Shown here piece after piece: positions 1 through 10,808 of a stretch of DNA of 64,000 nt (position 1 is its first letter; every line of letters starts with the position of its first letter). This DNA is from Platanthera guangdongensis (Eukaryota; Streptophyta; Magnoliopsida; Asparagales; Orchidaceae). Under the pieces are notes generated by a model, which saw only the letters and a program-made list of their open reading frames with translations, ran no database searches and had not been told where the DNA came from. The translations under genes were made by a program, and so were the position numbers. The stretch is from positions 10,156,043-10,220,042 of the forward strand of contig CM077155.1 in assembly GCA_039583875.1 (NCBI GenBank). Reading direction: 5' to 3'.

Positions 1-194
1 GGATGATCCTTTAGATGTCTTATTACTGGAGACAATCTATCTACACCTTGATTTCCTTCAGTTTCCCCATCAATTTGTACTACATTTTCTTCATCATCAG
101 CTTGTGTGTCTTGTACTCCTCCTGGACAACATCAATCATTTTATTCATCCTGCCTTGCAGGTTAGTCTTCACTAATGGTTAGCTTGTCCATCTT

Positions 195-1172
195 TTACTT
201 TAGACCTGTAGAGCTACAAGAAATACTAGACAACTCAAAGTTTATTAGTTTAGTTTCATCAAAAACTACATGTACAGACTCTTCTACAACTTGAGTAGTC
301 AAGTTGTAGACTCTATATGCTCTACTGCGATTGTTGTACCCAACAAATATCCCTTTTTGGGATTTGGCAGCAAACTTAGTTAAATAGTGCTTGCCATTAT
401 TAAGAACAAAACACTTGCTACCAAAGATCCTAAAATATGATATGTTTGATTTTCTGCCTTTCATAATCTCATAGGGTGTCTTTTTGTTACTTTTAGTGAT
501 GGATGCTCTATTGAGAACATGACATGCAGTGTTTACTGCCTCAGCCCAGAAATATTCTGGGAGATAAGTGTCACTTAGTAGTGTTCTACCAGCCTCAATA
601 AGAGTCATATTCTTTCTTTCAGCAATACCATTCTGTTGAGGAGTTCTTGGTGAGGAGAACTGTTGATGAATCCCTAGTTCTTCACAAAATCTTGTCATGC
701 ATTTAGACTGAAATTCAGTCCCATGGTCACTTCTGATTTTGACCACAGAACTGTTAAGTTAATTCTGAATTTGCCTAACAAAATTGTGGAAGACAGTAGG
801 GGTTTCAGATTTCTGCCTCAGGAAGAAAACCCATGTAAATCTAGAATAGTCATCCACAACCACAAATGTGTAGACTTTCTTACCTAGACTATGAACTGGC
901 ATAGGACCAAATAGATCCATATGCAGGAAGTACAAACACCTCACTGAGTCTTTAGTATCAAGACTATGGAAGGAGGTCTTAGTCTGTTTGCCTTTTTGAC
1001 AAGCTAAACACACACCCTCCTGGATGCACTTGACCTGAGGACCATTCCTCACTAACTCCATACTATAAAGTTGGCCTATTGACTTATAGTTCAGGTGAGC
1101 CAGCCTCTTGATCACCTGTTCTTCTAATCTGACAGCAATTCCTAATAAAAGAGGTGTCATAACCAAGATCAC
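195..1172 (-). pseudogene. Integrase of Cop-1
   Basis: The N-terminal zinc part has HLNYKSIGQL and CLACQKGKQT. The core has VVDDYSRFTW (first Asp), IRSDHGTEF (second Asp, intact) and QQNGIAERKN (Glu). The C-terminal part ends with KGIFVGYNNRSRAYRVYN, typical of copia integrase. A TAA stop at 759-761 separates the two halves, and the frame changes from that of protease. Confidence 0.9.
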
Positions 1173-1425
1173 TCAGTTGGCTTATGCTTATTAAGTTATG
1201 TTTCAAACCTTTCACATAAGCCACTTGGGTGATAATGATGGAATTATTAGAAATGTTACCAAACCCTTTGATGACCCCCTTTTCAGATCCACCAAAGATC
1301 ACTTTGGGTCCATTCTCTATAGGAGTGTAATCCTTCAACATCCTTCTTGTTCCAGTCATGTGTTTGGAACATCCATTGTCCAAGTACCATATTAGGGTAT
1401 GACTACTTGGACTCACCTGCATCAA
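1150..1425 (-). pseudogene. Aspartic protease of Cop-1, altered active site
   Basis: The protease would cut the polyprotein. The conserved opening is WYLDNGCSKHMTG, followed by KVIFGGSEKG and LKHNLISISQL, which are characteristic of copia protease. The catalytic triplet is Asp-Asn-Gly instead of the usual Asp-Ser-Gly. The frame shifts after LGYDTSF toward the integrase part. It is inactive as read. Confidence 0.85.
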
Positions 1426-1431
1426 ATAAAA

Positions 1432-2303
1432 TTATTTAACCTTAGAACCCCAATAATTATTGGGTTCTAGGTTCAGGTTAGACTGAAACTTGTCATACTT
1501 GCCTGCAACCTTTCTGACAGGTAAGCTAGCATTCTTCCTGACAGTAGTGTTGTGCCAACAATCTAGGGCATAATGTCCCACTTTGTCACAATGCCAGCAC
1601 TCATATCTATTGTATCTTTTCTTAGATACAGGTTTAACAGCATTGCTGTCAGCAGACCTTAAAACTGTAGGTACAGTAGTCCTTTTCTTAAGTGCTGCGA
1701 CTGATGCATCAAACATTAATGATTCCTGATGAACATAATTTGTTTGTACATGGGCTGCCCTATTGGAAATAACACCCTTGTCATTTAGATTACCAGGCTT
1801 ATAATGACCATGAGTAATGTCATGGTCATACTTGTGAGTGGGCTACATCACTTTCCTGAAAGCAATAGGGAGTTTGAAGGCTAGTGCCTGAACTGGGGCT
1901 TTGCCTTTTCTTTTGGAATTAGCTTCCCTAGTTCTTCCCTTGAAACCTAATCATGTCTTACCCTTTTGGAGAATGAAGTCATCAATTAAGGGTAAGACTG
2001 ACTTTGGATTTGAGAACTTAGCCACAAGTTCCTTCTCTCTTTGAAGTCTCACTTCCATACTCTTGATTTGGTCATTTTTAATGTAATTGTACCCATCTGA
2101 ATAAAAGTTATATTTTTCAATTTGGCAACTTCATTCATCTTCAGATCCAACATTTTTTCTGAATCTGATGCAGCCAGTTTAAGGGATGAAATTTCCTTAG
2201 CCTGGTTTTTGATAAGGTTTTTGCTTCTCTTAAGTGTTTGCAATAGATCACCATACTCATCAATAAGTTGATGAACATCCCCTTCAGATTCTGAACCATC
2301 CAA
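1432..2303 (-). pseudogene. Gag-protease linker of Cop-1: coiled coil and second zinc knuckle
   Basis: 2303-2049 encodes a heptad-like acidic/basic helix (LIDEYGDLLQTLKRSKNLIK), likely a coiled coil. 1716-1432 contains a second CCHC knuckle, CWHCDKVGHYALDC, just before protease. A long linker with coiled coil and a second knuckle is known in some plant copia lineages. The frames are interrupted, and 1717-2048 reads only as degenerate polyprotein. Confidence 0.65.
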
Positions 2304-2393
2304 ATCTCTTGATGCAGATGCTTCTGATTCTGATCCAGTATAATAATCAAAAACTGTAAATAGACTGTTTACCTTGCTGGGACCAGGATGATC

Positions 2394-3703
2394 CTAGCAT
2401 TGATCTTCCTTAGTCAAAGCCATCAGCCCTCTGTAGTGATGATCTTCAGTTCCATTCATTGAGTCCAGCATTTGCAAGAACTCAAATTCTACAGAATCCA
2501 CTTCAGTAGTAAACAATCCTATATAAGCTTCAGCTTCTGTCTCTTCTCCTAAATCTGATGATGAGGAATCAGTCCAGCTTTTCTGCTTCTTTGCAACCAA
2601 GGATCTCTCCTTCTTGCCCTTATTTTGCTGCTTCTTTTTTATCTTTAGATTCCTTTCTTTTATCAGGACAATCAGCTATGACATGCCCTGACCTGTTGCA
2701 GCAATAACAAATAGTTTTAGAAGAAATTTGTTTACTGGGATTAGAGCCATACCTGTCATCCTTAGATGCTTTCTTTTCTTGTAATAGTCATCCTTGGAGT
2801 AGGATGAAGATGGCTTTGTTCTCCATTTCTTCTTCTTCATGCACCTTTGAAACTGCCTTGTGAAGGCAACAAAGTCTTCATCAGAGTTGTGACTGTCTGA
2901 AGTGTTGATGTCAGTATTTTCAGATTCAACTTCAGCAATTTTCCTAGGAGGAGAAGGTGACTTTCTCCCGCCCTTTCTTGTAGCTTCAGCCTTAAAGGCA
3001 ACTGACTTTTCTCTATATTCAAACTTATTACTTTTCTCCTCCTCCTTTCTAGCAGTGAGCTGCATCTCATAGGATAACAATTTTCTAAATAAGGTTGGTG
3101 GAGGTGTATATGCAAGCTTGGCCACCTCTTTGATGGTACATATTTTAGTATCTCAATCCTTGATCAGAGATCTGAGAAACTTGTCATTTAATTCATAAGT
3201 GCTAAAACTCTTCCATAGGTCATTAGCTCATTAACAATTCTGAAGAATTTCTTATAGCATTCAGCTATGCTATCTATCTTAGCTTGTCTAAAGCTTTCAT
3301 ATTCTTGATTTAGCATGGACTTCCTATCCTCTCTCACTTCCTCTGTTCCCTCCATATAGACAATCAAAGTGTCCCACAACTCCTTGGAGGTTTTGCAGTG
3401 AACCAGATTCTGGAATGTGGATCTATGACACTCACAATTATGTTCTGTGCCCTCTTGTCTAAGATTGCTAGTATGATCTCTTCCTTAGTCATTTCTGAAT
3501 AAATTTTAGGAGTCTTGAGATTAGCATCAAGAACTGATATGTTCATATGTACAAATGGTCCTTCTAGAACTGTGATATAAATTCTTGGATCAAATGCTTC
3601 CATGAATAATCTGACCCTCTCTTTCCATATGCCAAAATATTCTTTCCTACAGAATAGGAAGCTTCATGGATCCAAGTTCCTTCTGATTCTCACCTGAACC
3701 CAT
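2394..3703 (-). pseudogene. gag: gag of Cop-1 (broken)
   Basis: Gag forms the cytoplasmic particle that packages element RNA. The likely start is ATG at 3703, 80 bases after the LTR (N-terminus MGSGENQKELGSMK). The frame then breaks before the conserved block FGIWKERVRLFMEA. The UBN2-type gag fold follows (about 3603-3190, motifs RAQNIIVSVID and EYESFRQAKIDSIAE), then a basic/acidic stretch and a CCHC zinc knuckle CYCCNRSGHVIADC (2709-2668). There are frame changes near 3650, 3370, 3150 and 2760. Cop-13 gag is clearly homologous. Confidence 0.85.
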
Positions 3704-3762
3704 TTTGTCTAACTGATAACTGCCTTATAGATCCACTCAGACTGTTAAATCTATTCTTGAGA

Positions 3763-3780
3763 AACCTCCCTCTGATACCA
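3763..3780 (-). other. Primer-binding site of Cop-1
   Basis: Minus-strand TGGTATCAGAGG begins two bases after the LTR end. It matches the 3' end of initiator methionine tRNA, the usual primer of plant copia elements. Confidence 0.85.
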
Positions 3781-4076
3781 CTTGAAAGAATTGGTTTCAA
3801 GATACCTTAAACACCTAGAGGGGGGGGGGGTGAATAGGTTCAATTCTTTTTATTCAGGCAAATAATGTAAATTACTTGTTAGACAGTCTTAGCAATATTT
3901 ATCATAGTACAGTTCACAACACAGATTTAAACAAAATAGCAACACAGAAGACACACAGTTTTATAGTGGTTCCCCAAGTGATGGGTACATCCACTTTCCC
4001 CCTTCGCCTATCTAGCAGTGTACTAGATTTGGCCTAACTCCATTCTTTATTCTCAAATCCTCAGATCTTACAACTC

Positions 4077-4396
4077 AAAACCCAGAATGGTTCCTACAAC
4101 TCAGACTTCAGCAAGTCCTACAGCTCAGATCCTCCCAGAGAATCCTACCTCAGAGTGACTCCACACTCCTACAACTCAGGCAATCAAGCCCTACCTCAGC
4201 CTCTTCAACTGGCCTACAAATCAGAGAAATTAATCTCCTACCTCAGGACTCAGCCCTACCTCAGCCTCTTCAACATGCCTACAACTCAGAGAAATTAATC
4301 CCCTACCTCAGGCACTCAGCCCTACCTCAGCCTTTATAGATTTAGGCTTACAACTCAGAGAGATAACTCTCCTACACTCAGATCTATAAAAGATCC
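4077..4396 (-). other. Leader hairpin array of Cop-1 (about 14 units)
   Basis: On the plus strand, units follow the pattern CTCA-arm-loop-complementary arm-CTAC. Arms seen are AACC/GGTT, GACTT/AAGTC, GAGTG/CACTC, GGC/GCC, GCC/GGC, GAGA/TCTC, GGC/GCC, GCCT/AGGC, GAGAG/CTCTC and GATC/GATC. About four units are weak or decayed. Stem sequence changes from unit to unit while complementarity is kept. The array lies downstream of the TATA box, so it should be in the RNA leader. Confidence 0.8.
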
Positions 4397-4739
4397 TACA
4401 GTGAAATTGATTACCAAAACAAATAGAACCTTCACCCAGGTAGAGAGAGAAAGGGTTGAAGGTTTTTTTGGTCAGTTCTTGATAGATCTGACAGCTTTAG
4501 ATCCAACCTATCTTAGCTTCTTCAAAGCTTCTTGAATTTGAACAAAGTAAGGTTGATCTTCTTGGAGATGATCTTCAATCAGCTTCCTTCTTTTGATTCA
4601 GATGTGGCTCTGAATTCTTCGTGCAGATTTGTTCTGGATCTTCCCTTAGAGACTTGTTGATTTCTGGATGAAGACTTCTCTTCTTCCTCTTAGTTGTTGG
4701 TTGTCTCTTCTTGTTCATTTTTTGTTGATACAATAGGTC

Positions 4740-4747
4740 TTTATATA
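4740..4747 (-). promoter_or_regulatory. TATA box of the Cop-1 LTR
   Basis: Minus-strand TATATAAA lies about 170 bp downstream of the palindrome array and about 960 bp before the LTR end. It occupies the same place as TATAAATA in Cop-13, so it probably sets the U3/R border. Confidence 0.65.
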
Positions 4748-4914
4748 GACCCCATCTGAGGTTACCGGCTGATCTGGTTCCTAACGGCCTTCTGACAGCT
4801 CTGACAGATATAACTACTTTGTTGGTTGTGACCGCTATCAAGTCTCCAGTCATGATATCTGATACTTCATTGAACTTTAACTCAACAGCAAAGTGTTGAG
4901 ACAATTCTTCAAAT

Positions 4915-5304
4915 GTGTCGACATAAATAGATCATGTGTCGACACAATCCTTGGTGATGTCGACACAGCTCACATAATGTCGACACAGATCTTCTTTTTC
5001 TTCTTGACACAGCTTCTATGAAATGTGTCGCCACAAGTCCTGTGTGTCGACACAATAACTTTTAGTCTCGACAAAGTTGATGTTGACAGAATTCTGGAGT
5101 GTGTCGACACAAGTCCTGTGTGTCGACATAAGTGTTGTCGACAGAATTTTGAAATGTGTCGACACAAGTCCTTCTTGTCGACACAGTTGTTGTCGATAGA
5201 TTTTCTATGTGTCGACACAAGTCCTGTGTGTCGACACAATCTGGCTCCTGGTGTCAACACAGCTCTTCCCAAGTGTCGACACAATTTTTGTCAAGTGTCG
5301 ACAC
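4915..5304 (-). repeat. GTGTCGACAC palindrome array in Cop-1 U3
   Basis: The perfect 10-bp palindrome GTGTCGACAC and near copies (TGTCGAC, GTGTCGCCAC, GTGTCAACAC) recur roughly every 20-30 bp between otherwise unrelated spacers. The array is upstream of the TATA box in element orientation. Several variants differ by C-to-T or G-to-A, as expected for decay of methylated CG. Confidence 0.88.
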
Positions 5305-5442
5305 TTGCACTTAGAAACGTTTTCTACATTTTCTTAACCTGCACATTGAAACTCAAAACAACATCAAATACACATTGATGAATATCATTGAGTTAGGTGA
5401 GGCTTCTCCAAATTTGGTACACATTTTCCAATGTACCCAACA

Positions 5443-6360
5443 CTGCCTTCAGTAGCAGATATGGGTTGTTCGAGTTTACCGTGATGCCCTGCGGGCTCAC
5501 GAATGCACCGTCGACGTTCATGAGCCTCATGAATCGGGTGTTCGAGGCATATTTGGATGTGTTCGTCATCATGTTTATTGATGACATCCTCATCTACTCG
5601 AGGATAGAGGAGGAGCACACACGACATCTGATGCTGACTCTGGAAAGATTGCGGGAGCACCGGCTTTATGTGAAGTTCAGCAAATGATAGTTCTGGTTGA
5701 GGGAGGTGGCTTTACTAGGCCATATCATCAGTGATGCTGGGTTGGGAGTGGACCCGACCAAGATTCAGGCAGTTCGGGATTGGCCGCAGCTAAAGTCGGC
5801 CACAGACGTGCAGAGTTTTCTAGGACTTGACAGTTACTACCGAAAGTTCATGGATGGATTTTATCGTATTGCCCTTCCACTCACATCCCTGACGAGGAAT
5901 GATGCGCCCTTTGTCTGGACCCCTCAGTGCGAGGTGTCTTTTCAGGAGCTGAAGGATCGACTCAACTCGGCTCCTATACTTGCCCTCCCTTCGGGGAAAG
6001 AAGGATTCCAGGTCTACACCGACGCTTCCTACCAGGGCATGGGTGCAGTGCTGATGCAGAATGGTCATGTGATAGCATACGCTTCACGACAGCTGAAGAA
6101 GCATGAACAAAACTACCCAGTTCATGACTTAGAGATGGGAGCAGTCATATTTGATCTGAAAGTTTGGCGACACTATCTGTACGGTGTCCACTACGACATT
6201 TACTCCGATCACGAGAACTTGAGGTATGTGGATACACAGAAGAAGCTGAATATTAGGCAGAGATGATGGGTGGATTTTCTAGTAGACTACCAGTACGAGA
6301 TGCACTACCACCAAGGGAAGGCGAATGTGGTGGCAGATGCGCTCAGCCGGAAGGATACAA
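5443..6360 (+). pseudogene. Reverse transcriptase (C-terminal part) and RNase H of Gyp-2
   Basis: The RT shows [14 protein letters not shown] and the catalytic box [10 protein letters not shown]. The connection shows [14 protein letters not shown]. RNase H shows [34 protein letters not shown] and ends at [10 protein letters not shown]. Stops occur at 5685-5690 (TGA TAG, two in a row) and 6264-6266 (TGA where relatives have Arg). The RT N-terminus is missing because Cop-1 inserted there. Confidence 0.92.
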
Positions 6361-6479
6361 ACTCTACAGCAGGACCGCAGATGATGGCCTTGGAGTTGGT
6401 CCAGATGTTGGACACATTGCAGATATCCCTGGTGTCCGAGGATCACCCAGAGCTGTACCAGGAGTACCTAGCGTTGTTG

Positions 6480-7002
6480 GTTTCCACAGATGACATTCGA
6501 GACCGAGTCAGAGATGGGCAGAGGCAGGATGCCAAGCTAGAGCCGATATTCTGGGCCATAGAAGCAGACACTGCTGGTGATTACACACTGAGGGATGGCC
6601 TAGTGTATTTCAGAGGACGAGTTTACAAACCAGAGGCAGGCCAGGTCCGGGAAGACATCATGAAGGAGGCTCACTGCAGTCGGTATTCAGTACACCCGAA
6701 AGTTACGAAGATGACTGTGGATCTAAAGAATACCATGTACTGGCCGGGCATGAAGAAGAATCTCACCTACTTAATGACCCACTACGAGGTGTGCTAGCTG
6801 GTGAAGGCAGAGTGCAGAAACCCCGCATGATTGTTGCAGCCACTCCCAGTGCCGGAGTGGAAGTTCAATGATATCGCGATGGACTTCATACATGGGCTTC
6901 CCCGATCACAGACGAGAAACGATTCGATCTGGGTGATCGTCTACTGGCTGACAAAAGTAGCCAGATTTATCCCGATCAGAAAGGATGACTCGGTTAGTGT
7001 GC
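6480..7002 (+). pseudogene. Integrase of Gyp-2, N-terminal half
   Basis: Motifs include GLVYFRGRVYKP, the zinc-finger histidines in EAHCSRYSVHP, MYWPGMKKNL and the first catalytic Asp in AMDFIHGLPRS. Stops lie at 6795-6797 (TAG) and 6828-6830 (TGA). One zinc-ligand Cys is not seen (HYEVC). The reading stops at DDSVSVL, where Nonauto-3 is inserted, and continues at 15218. Confidence 0.9.
6998..7002. repeat. Target-site duplication TGTGC of Nonauto-3 (partner 15218-15222)
   Basis: TGTGC stands directly before TGATGAATTG at 7003 and directly after AACCATCA at 15217. Skipping one copy rejoins the Gyp-2 integrase sequence. This confirms both ends of Nonauto-3. Confidence 0.95.
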
Positions 7003-9891
7003 TGATGAATTGTAAATATACGTATTTTTGTATACATTAATTTAGTTGTTTTCATTTATTTTCGTCATTTTTACTTATTTTTGCTCAATAAAATGCTCCT
7101 ATTTTATAAATATATTACTAACTTATTTTATTTTATTTTTCAGGAAAAAACAAAAATCTGCCAAAAATTACAAAGTCACGCCCGTGACATATTGGTCACG
7201 CCCGTGACCAGGGCGTGACACGTCAAATTCCAGTGAAATCAGGAAATTTTGAAGAGAAATGCTTGACACGCCCAGCGTCACGCCCATGTCACCCGACACG
7301 GGGTGTGACCAAAGCCCGTGTCCACCCGCTCGACATTTTCTGCTCGACGTTTGTCGAGTGTAGACACCACCCAACACGCCTAGAGTCACGCCCGTGACCT
7401 AGGGCGTGACACCTCTTCCCGCTCGACGATTTTCAACTCGACATTTTCCGCTCGACGTTTGTCGAGTGTCGACACCAACCGACACGCCCAGAGTCACGCC
7501 TGTGACCTGTGGCGTGACATCTCCGTCTGGCCGACAAGACCCGCGCGACGACATTTTGATGCACCGCGCCCAGATACAGCTGCTTGACACGCCCAGCGTC
7601 ACGCCCGTGACCTGGGGCGTGACCACTGCGAGACCGACACATGTCCAGCCCGAAGTCAACTTTCTCGTCAAATCGCCGGCCGCCTTCTCAAATAGTACTA
7701 ACACGCCCATGTCACGCCCGTGACCAAGGGCGTGTCCCATGTAAATTTTTGTCTATAAATTCCAGTGTTCTGCTTGAGTTCCTGTTCCCCTTTTTTGAAC
7801 CATTTTGCCTTAGGGAGGTGCCGCCTAGATGTATTCCAATGCTATGTAAGGGAAATTTCTCCCCCTCTCCTTAGTTTTTGTTTTCGTTCTTTTGTAACTC
7901 TTTTTTCAGCTTAATGAAATGTTAAATTTTTTATCTTCTTGTGTTATGTTGGAATGGATCTAAGCCCCTCTTTATGCAATCTTATTTATGCTTTGCTTTA
8001 GCTTTTGTTTTTCATTCTTTTAAATGAGTGTGTGTGTGTATGAGTGTAAATGTTACGTTTACATTTTCATAATTTCGTTACTTAGACTTGTTTAGATTGT
8101 GATTGTTATAGCTTTACTTGCATTCATATAGATCCGTCAAAAACGTTTTCAAAGTGATTTTCATTTATTTTAACTTAGATTTTTTCCCCTTTTTTTGGTT
8201 GTAAAACTTTTTCGTTATTTTCAGTTTATTCTCACTTTTTTAGCACTTTTACGGAGTTATAGGAATGATAATATAGTCGTTTTAATTTTTCGTGCACTTT
8301 GATTTTTCTTTTAAACTTTTGCTCCTTTTATTTTTCTGTCTTCATTTTAATCATTTCTACCGCATTCTAGCGGTAAAAATGTATTCATTTTTATTTTTAG
8401 AGCATTTTCATTTTGCATTTATTTGCAAAAACGTTTGCTCCATTTAATTTTTATTTTCACTTTTTATGCATTTCTACCGCATTCTAGCGGTAGAAATGCA
8501 GTTGTTTTCATTTTTAGATAACTTAGTTTTTTACATTTTTGTACTTATGCATCTATTTTCACCTGCTCGTTAGAGTTAAATGACGCTTTGCTTTATTTTA
8601 ATTCTGTCGAGTGTGTGCGTGTGTTTGTAATTTTCTTTATTTCCGTCTACTCATTCGAGTTAAATGGCAGGTCTTTATTTTCCCTACTCATTTGAGTAGG
8701 ATTTGTGTGTGTGTGTTTTACTTTATGTCGAGAGAGTGTGTGCGTGAGTTTTACTTTATGTAGAGTGCGTGCGTGTGTTGCATTTATTTAGTCCTACTCG
8801 TTTGAGTAGGACACGCTTTCTTTCTCCCGCCCACGCATTTGCGCCGGGACTCGCAATTTACAGCTTTCTTTAGTCCTACTCCCTTGAGTAGGACTTGCAA
8901 TTTTCAGCTTTCCTTTACTGCTTTCATTTTATCGCTTTCATTTACTGCTTTCCTTTACTGCTTTATTTTCTGCTTTTCCTGCAAGCCGTCCCCATTCCGA
9001 TGAGTGGCTAACCGTTCTTAGCCCTCGGTATCGAAGAGCATTGGGACAGATAAAATAGCTTAAAATAACTAAAGGTCTCATTTTTCTAATTAATTAAAAG
9101 TACTTAAGGTTTGCCCGGGATTAACGACGCGTAGGACCACATATCGATGTGTGGGCCCTATTTTCGTTTTCCATACGCTCGCCGAGAGGCCGTGCGTATG
9201 GACAGATCACCCTTTGGCAAAGAGAGTTCCGCACTAACCCTCGAGAGAGGAGGCGCGCCAACTCTACCGGATTGGGTTCCCCACCCAATAGCGGGGTTCT
9301 TAGCGTAATGCGGGCGTTAAGAGGAATCCTTCGTCGGACGAGAGCCCGGTCGAATAGTCATAGCGTTCAGGTGAGCGATAGCCCTATAGCTAGGTGAGCT
9401 CATTCTAGTGGAAGCTCCACGGCCAAGTCTCCGCCTTAATTAATTAGAAATTTAGGAGCTCTTTTTATTTAAAGTCTATTTTAGTTCAATTGTTTTTTCG
9501 GTGCCATCGAGCTAAGCTCTTTATCGGCACCACCTTCTAGCTTTCTTTTTATGCTTTCTTTTTACGTTTTCTGCCTTTCTTTTATTAGATATAAAAATAT
9601 TACCCGACAAGTAATTATCGGTAAAATAATAGTCCCCTCCAGGGAAGAGTAGAAATAATCGAACCGGCCCCGAGAACAATACGACCTCGATATTCCACCC
9701 GGAATATCCTGTACTACTCACAATAGGTGCACTTGCCTCCTTTCGTTAAAACTCCATCTAACCCGTTTTATATCCAAATAAATAAATACGCGCTCCCCAT
9801 TTTCTAAATAAAAAAAATCACTTCCGCTTTACTTAAATAAAACCGCCGGGGCGCCGCGCTTCATAATAAATTTTTGAAGTTTTAACCACCA
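7003..9891 (+). repeat. 5' LTR of Nonauto-3 (2.89 kb)
   Basis: It runs from TGATGAATTG to TTTTAACCACCA. The first 740 bp are rich in GTCACGCCCGTGAC and GTCGAG motifs. The middle is T-rich with small hairpins and TG microsatellite (about 8028-8040). 9115-9420 is a GC-richer block, and the tail is AT-rich. It has segments missing from the 3' LTR (about 8820-8880 and 9841-9870). Confidence 0.93.
7175..7736 (+). repeat. GTCACGCCCGTGAC / GTCGAG motif array, Nonauto-3 5' LTR
   Basis: GTCACG-CC-CGTGAC inverted repeats and shortened forms (GGGCGTGAC, CACGCCCAGCGTCACG) alternate with GCTCGAC and GTCGAGTGTCGACAC. Open frames on both strands here are side effects of stop-poor GC-rich repeats. Confidence 0.85.
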
Positions 9892-9897
9892 AGTTTT

Positions 9898-9915
9898 TGG
9901 CGCCGTTGCCGGGGA
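9898..9915 (+). other. Primer-binding site of Nonauto-3 (tRNA-Asp type)
   Basis: TGGCGCCGTTGCCGGGGA begins six bases after the LTR end. This is the aspartate-tRNA primer site known from Athila/Tat-type plant gypsy elements, unlike the iMet-type sites of the other elements here. Confidence 0.88.
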
Positions 9916-10770
9916 GTAGTCGTTTTCGTTATTTTGAACCCTGGAAATCTATTAATTTAACCTTATTATAAAAAACTACATATAATAATAATAATAAACT
10001 AATTAAAACAAAAAAAAACTTTAAAAATATATTTTTATCATATTATTATTATTTATAAATATTTTTCTGAAATGACGTCATTTTCTACTAACACAAAAAA
10101 ACAACAAAAAAAACTAACTTAAAAACTAAAAAAAACAAACTCTAAAAGCTTGAAAAAGTATGAAACCTAAAAATTTAAAAACTCTACCAAAACCTAAAAA
10201 TTCAAAAAATCAAAAATCTAAAAAATCTAAACCGAAAAAAAAAAACAAAACCTCAAAAAAAAACTCTAAAACCAAAAACCTAAAAAAATCTAAAAACTTC
10301 AACAATGAATAAACAACAAACATATTAAAAAAAGAGAAAACCTTTAAAACTTAAAAAACTAAAACACCTACTTAAAAACAACTACAAAATAAAAAACGCC
10401 CTAAAAAAAATACATGTGTATAAAGTTTGTCTATTTATTTTTTTTAACTTGTTTCTTTTGTTTCGCTTCGGCGCGCTTCCATTCTTGTGCACGCTAGGGG
10501 TGCGCATTTCCATCACACTCACGTAGCTAAGGCCTTAACTACCTTCGACTCTCCCACACACATGCCCCTACCGCCCGCAACCTTTTAGCCGACTTTTTTT
10601 TTTTTTTTTGTTTTTTCTATTATTGTTTTGCTATTCTTTCGTCTTCTCACAATAATGCAGGGTTTCAGCCGGGTCTCCCGCACTCTTCTAAAGGAAGCTC
10701 CTACCCTTCTCTTTTTCTTTTTGTACTTATTATATTTTGTATATTATCTGTTCCGCATACTTAGATTGCA

Positions 10771-10808
10771 ACATTGGGGACAATGTTGGGTTTAAGTATG
10801 GGGGTGTT
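10771..10808 (+). other. Internal hairpin plus second purine tract, Nonauto-3
   Basis: ACATTG-GGGA-CAATGT forms a perfect 6-bp stem. Eight bases later comes AAGTATGGGGGTGTT, nearly identical to the tract before the 3' LTR (AAGTATGGGGGTATT). It could be a central purine tract or a duplicated 3' end. Confidence 0.6.

Larger units (their letters stand above)
1..5442 (-). mobile_element. Cop-1: Ty1/copia retrotransposon, 5' part
   Basis: Read on the minus strand this is a 5' LTR (5442-3783), a primer site, gag, protease and integrase in copia order. Reverse transcriptase would lie left of base 1, so the element is cut by the window. The LTR starts TGTTGGGTACA and ends TTTCA. Base 5443 continues directly into a gypsy reverse-transcriptase frame, so Cop-1 inserted into Gyp-2. 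The 5-bp flank is CTGCC and its partner copy is outside the window. All coding parts are broken. The LTR and gag match Cop-13 at the right end, so they are one family. Bases 1-194 probably encode the integrase-RT linker; I recognise no motif there. Confidence 0.93.
3783..5442 (-). repeat. 5' LTR of Cop-1 (1.66 kb)
   Basis: The boundaries are TGTTGGGTACA at 5442 and CTTTCA at 3783, followed after AG by the primer site. In minus-strand order the LTR holds a GTGTCGACAC array, a TATA box, an array of small hairpins, the box GGGGAACCACTATAAA (near 3970), a run of 11 C (3820-3830 as G on plus) and the LTR end. The same order is seen in the LTRs of Cop-13 and LTR-5. Confidence 0.92.

Noticed and set aside
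5397..5442. Open frame joining the Cop-1 LTR to Gyp-2 RT as one gene
   Set aside because: The frame crosses an insertion junction; its first 15 codons are LTR sequence.
7168..7740. Several 60-113-codon frames in the Nonauto-3 LTR (also 12592-13158)
   Set aside because: Products of GTCACGCCCGTGAC repeats. They occur on both strands and in several frames.
9149..9397. 82-codon frame in both Nonauto-3 LTRs (also 14506-14754)
   Set aside because: Conserved only as LTR sequence, with no recognisable protein and no coding context.
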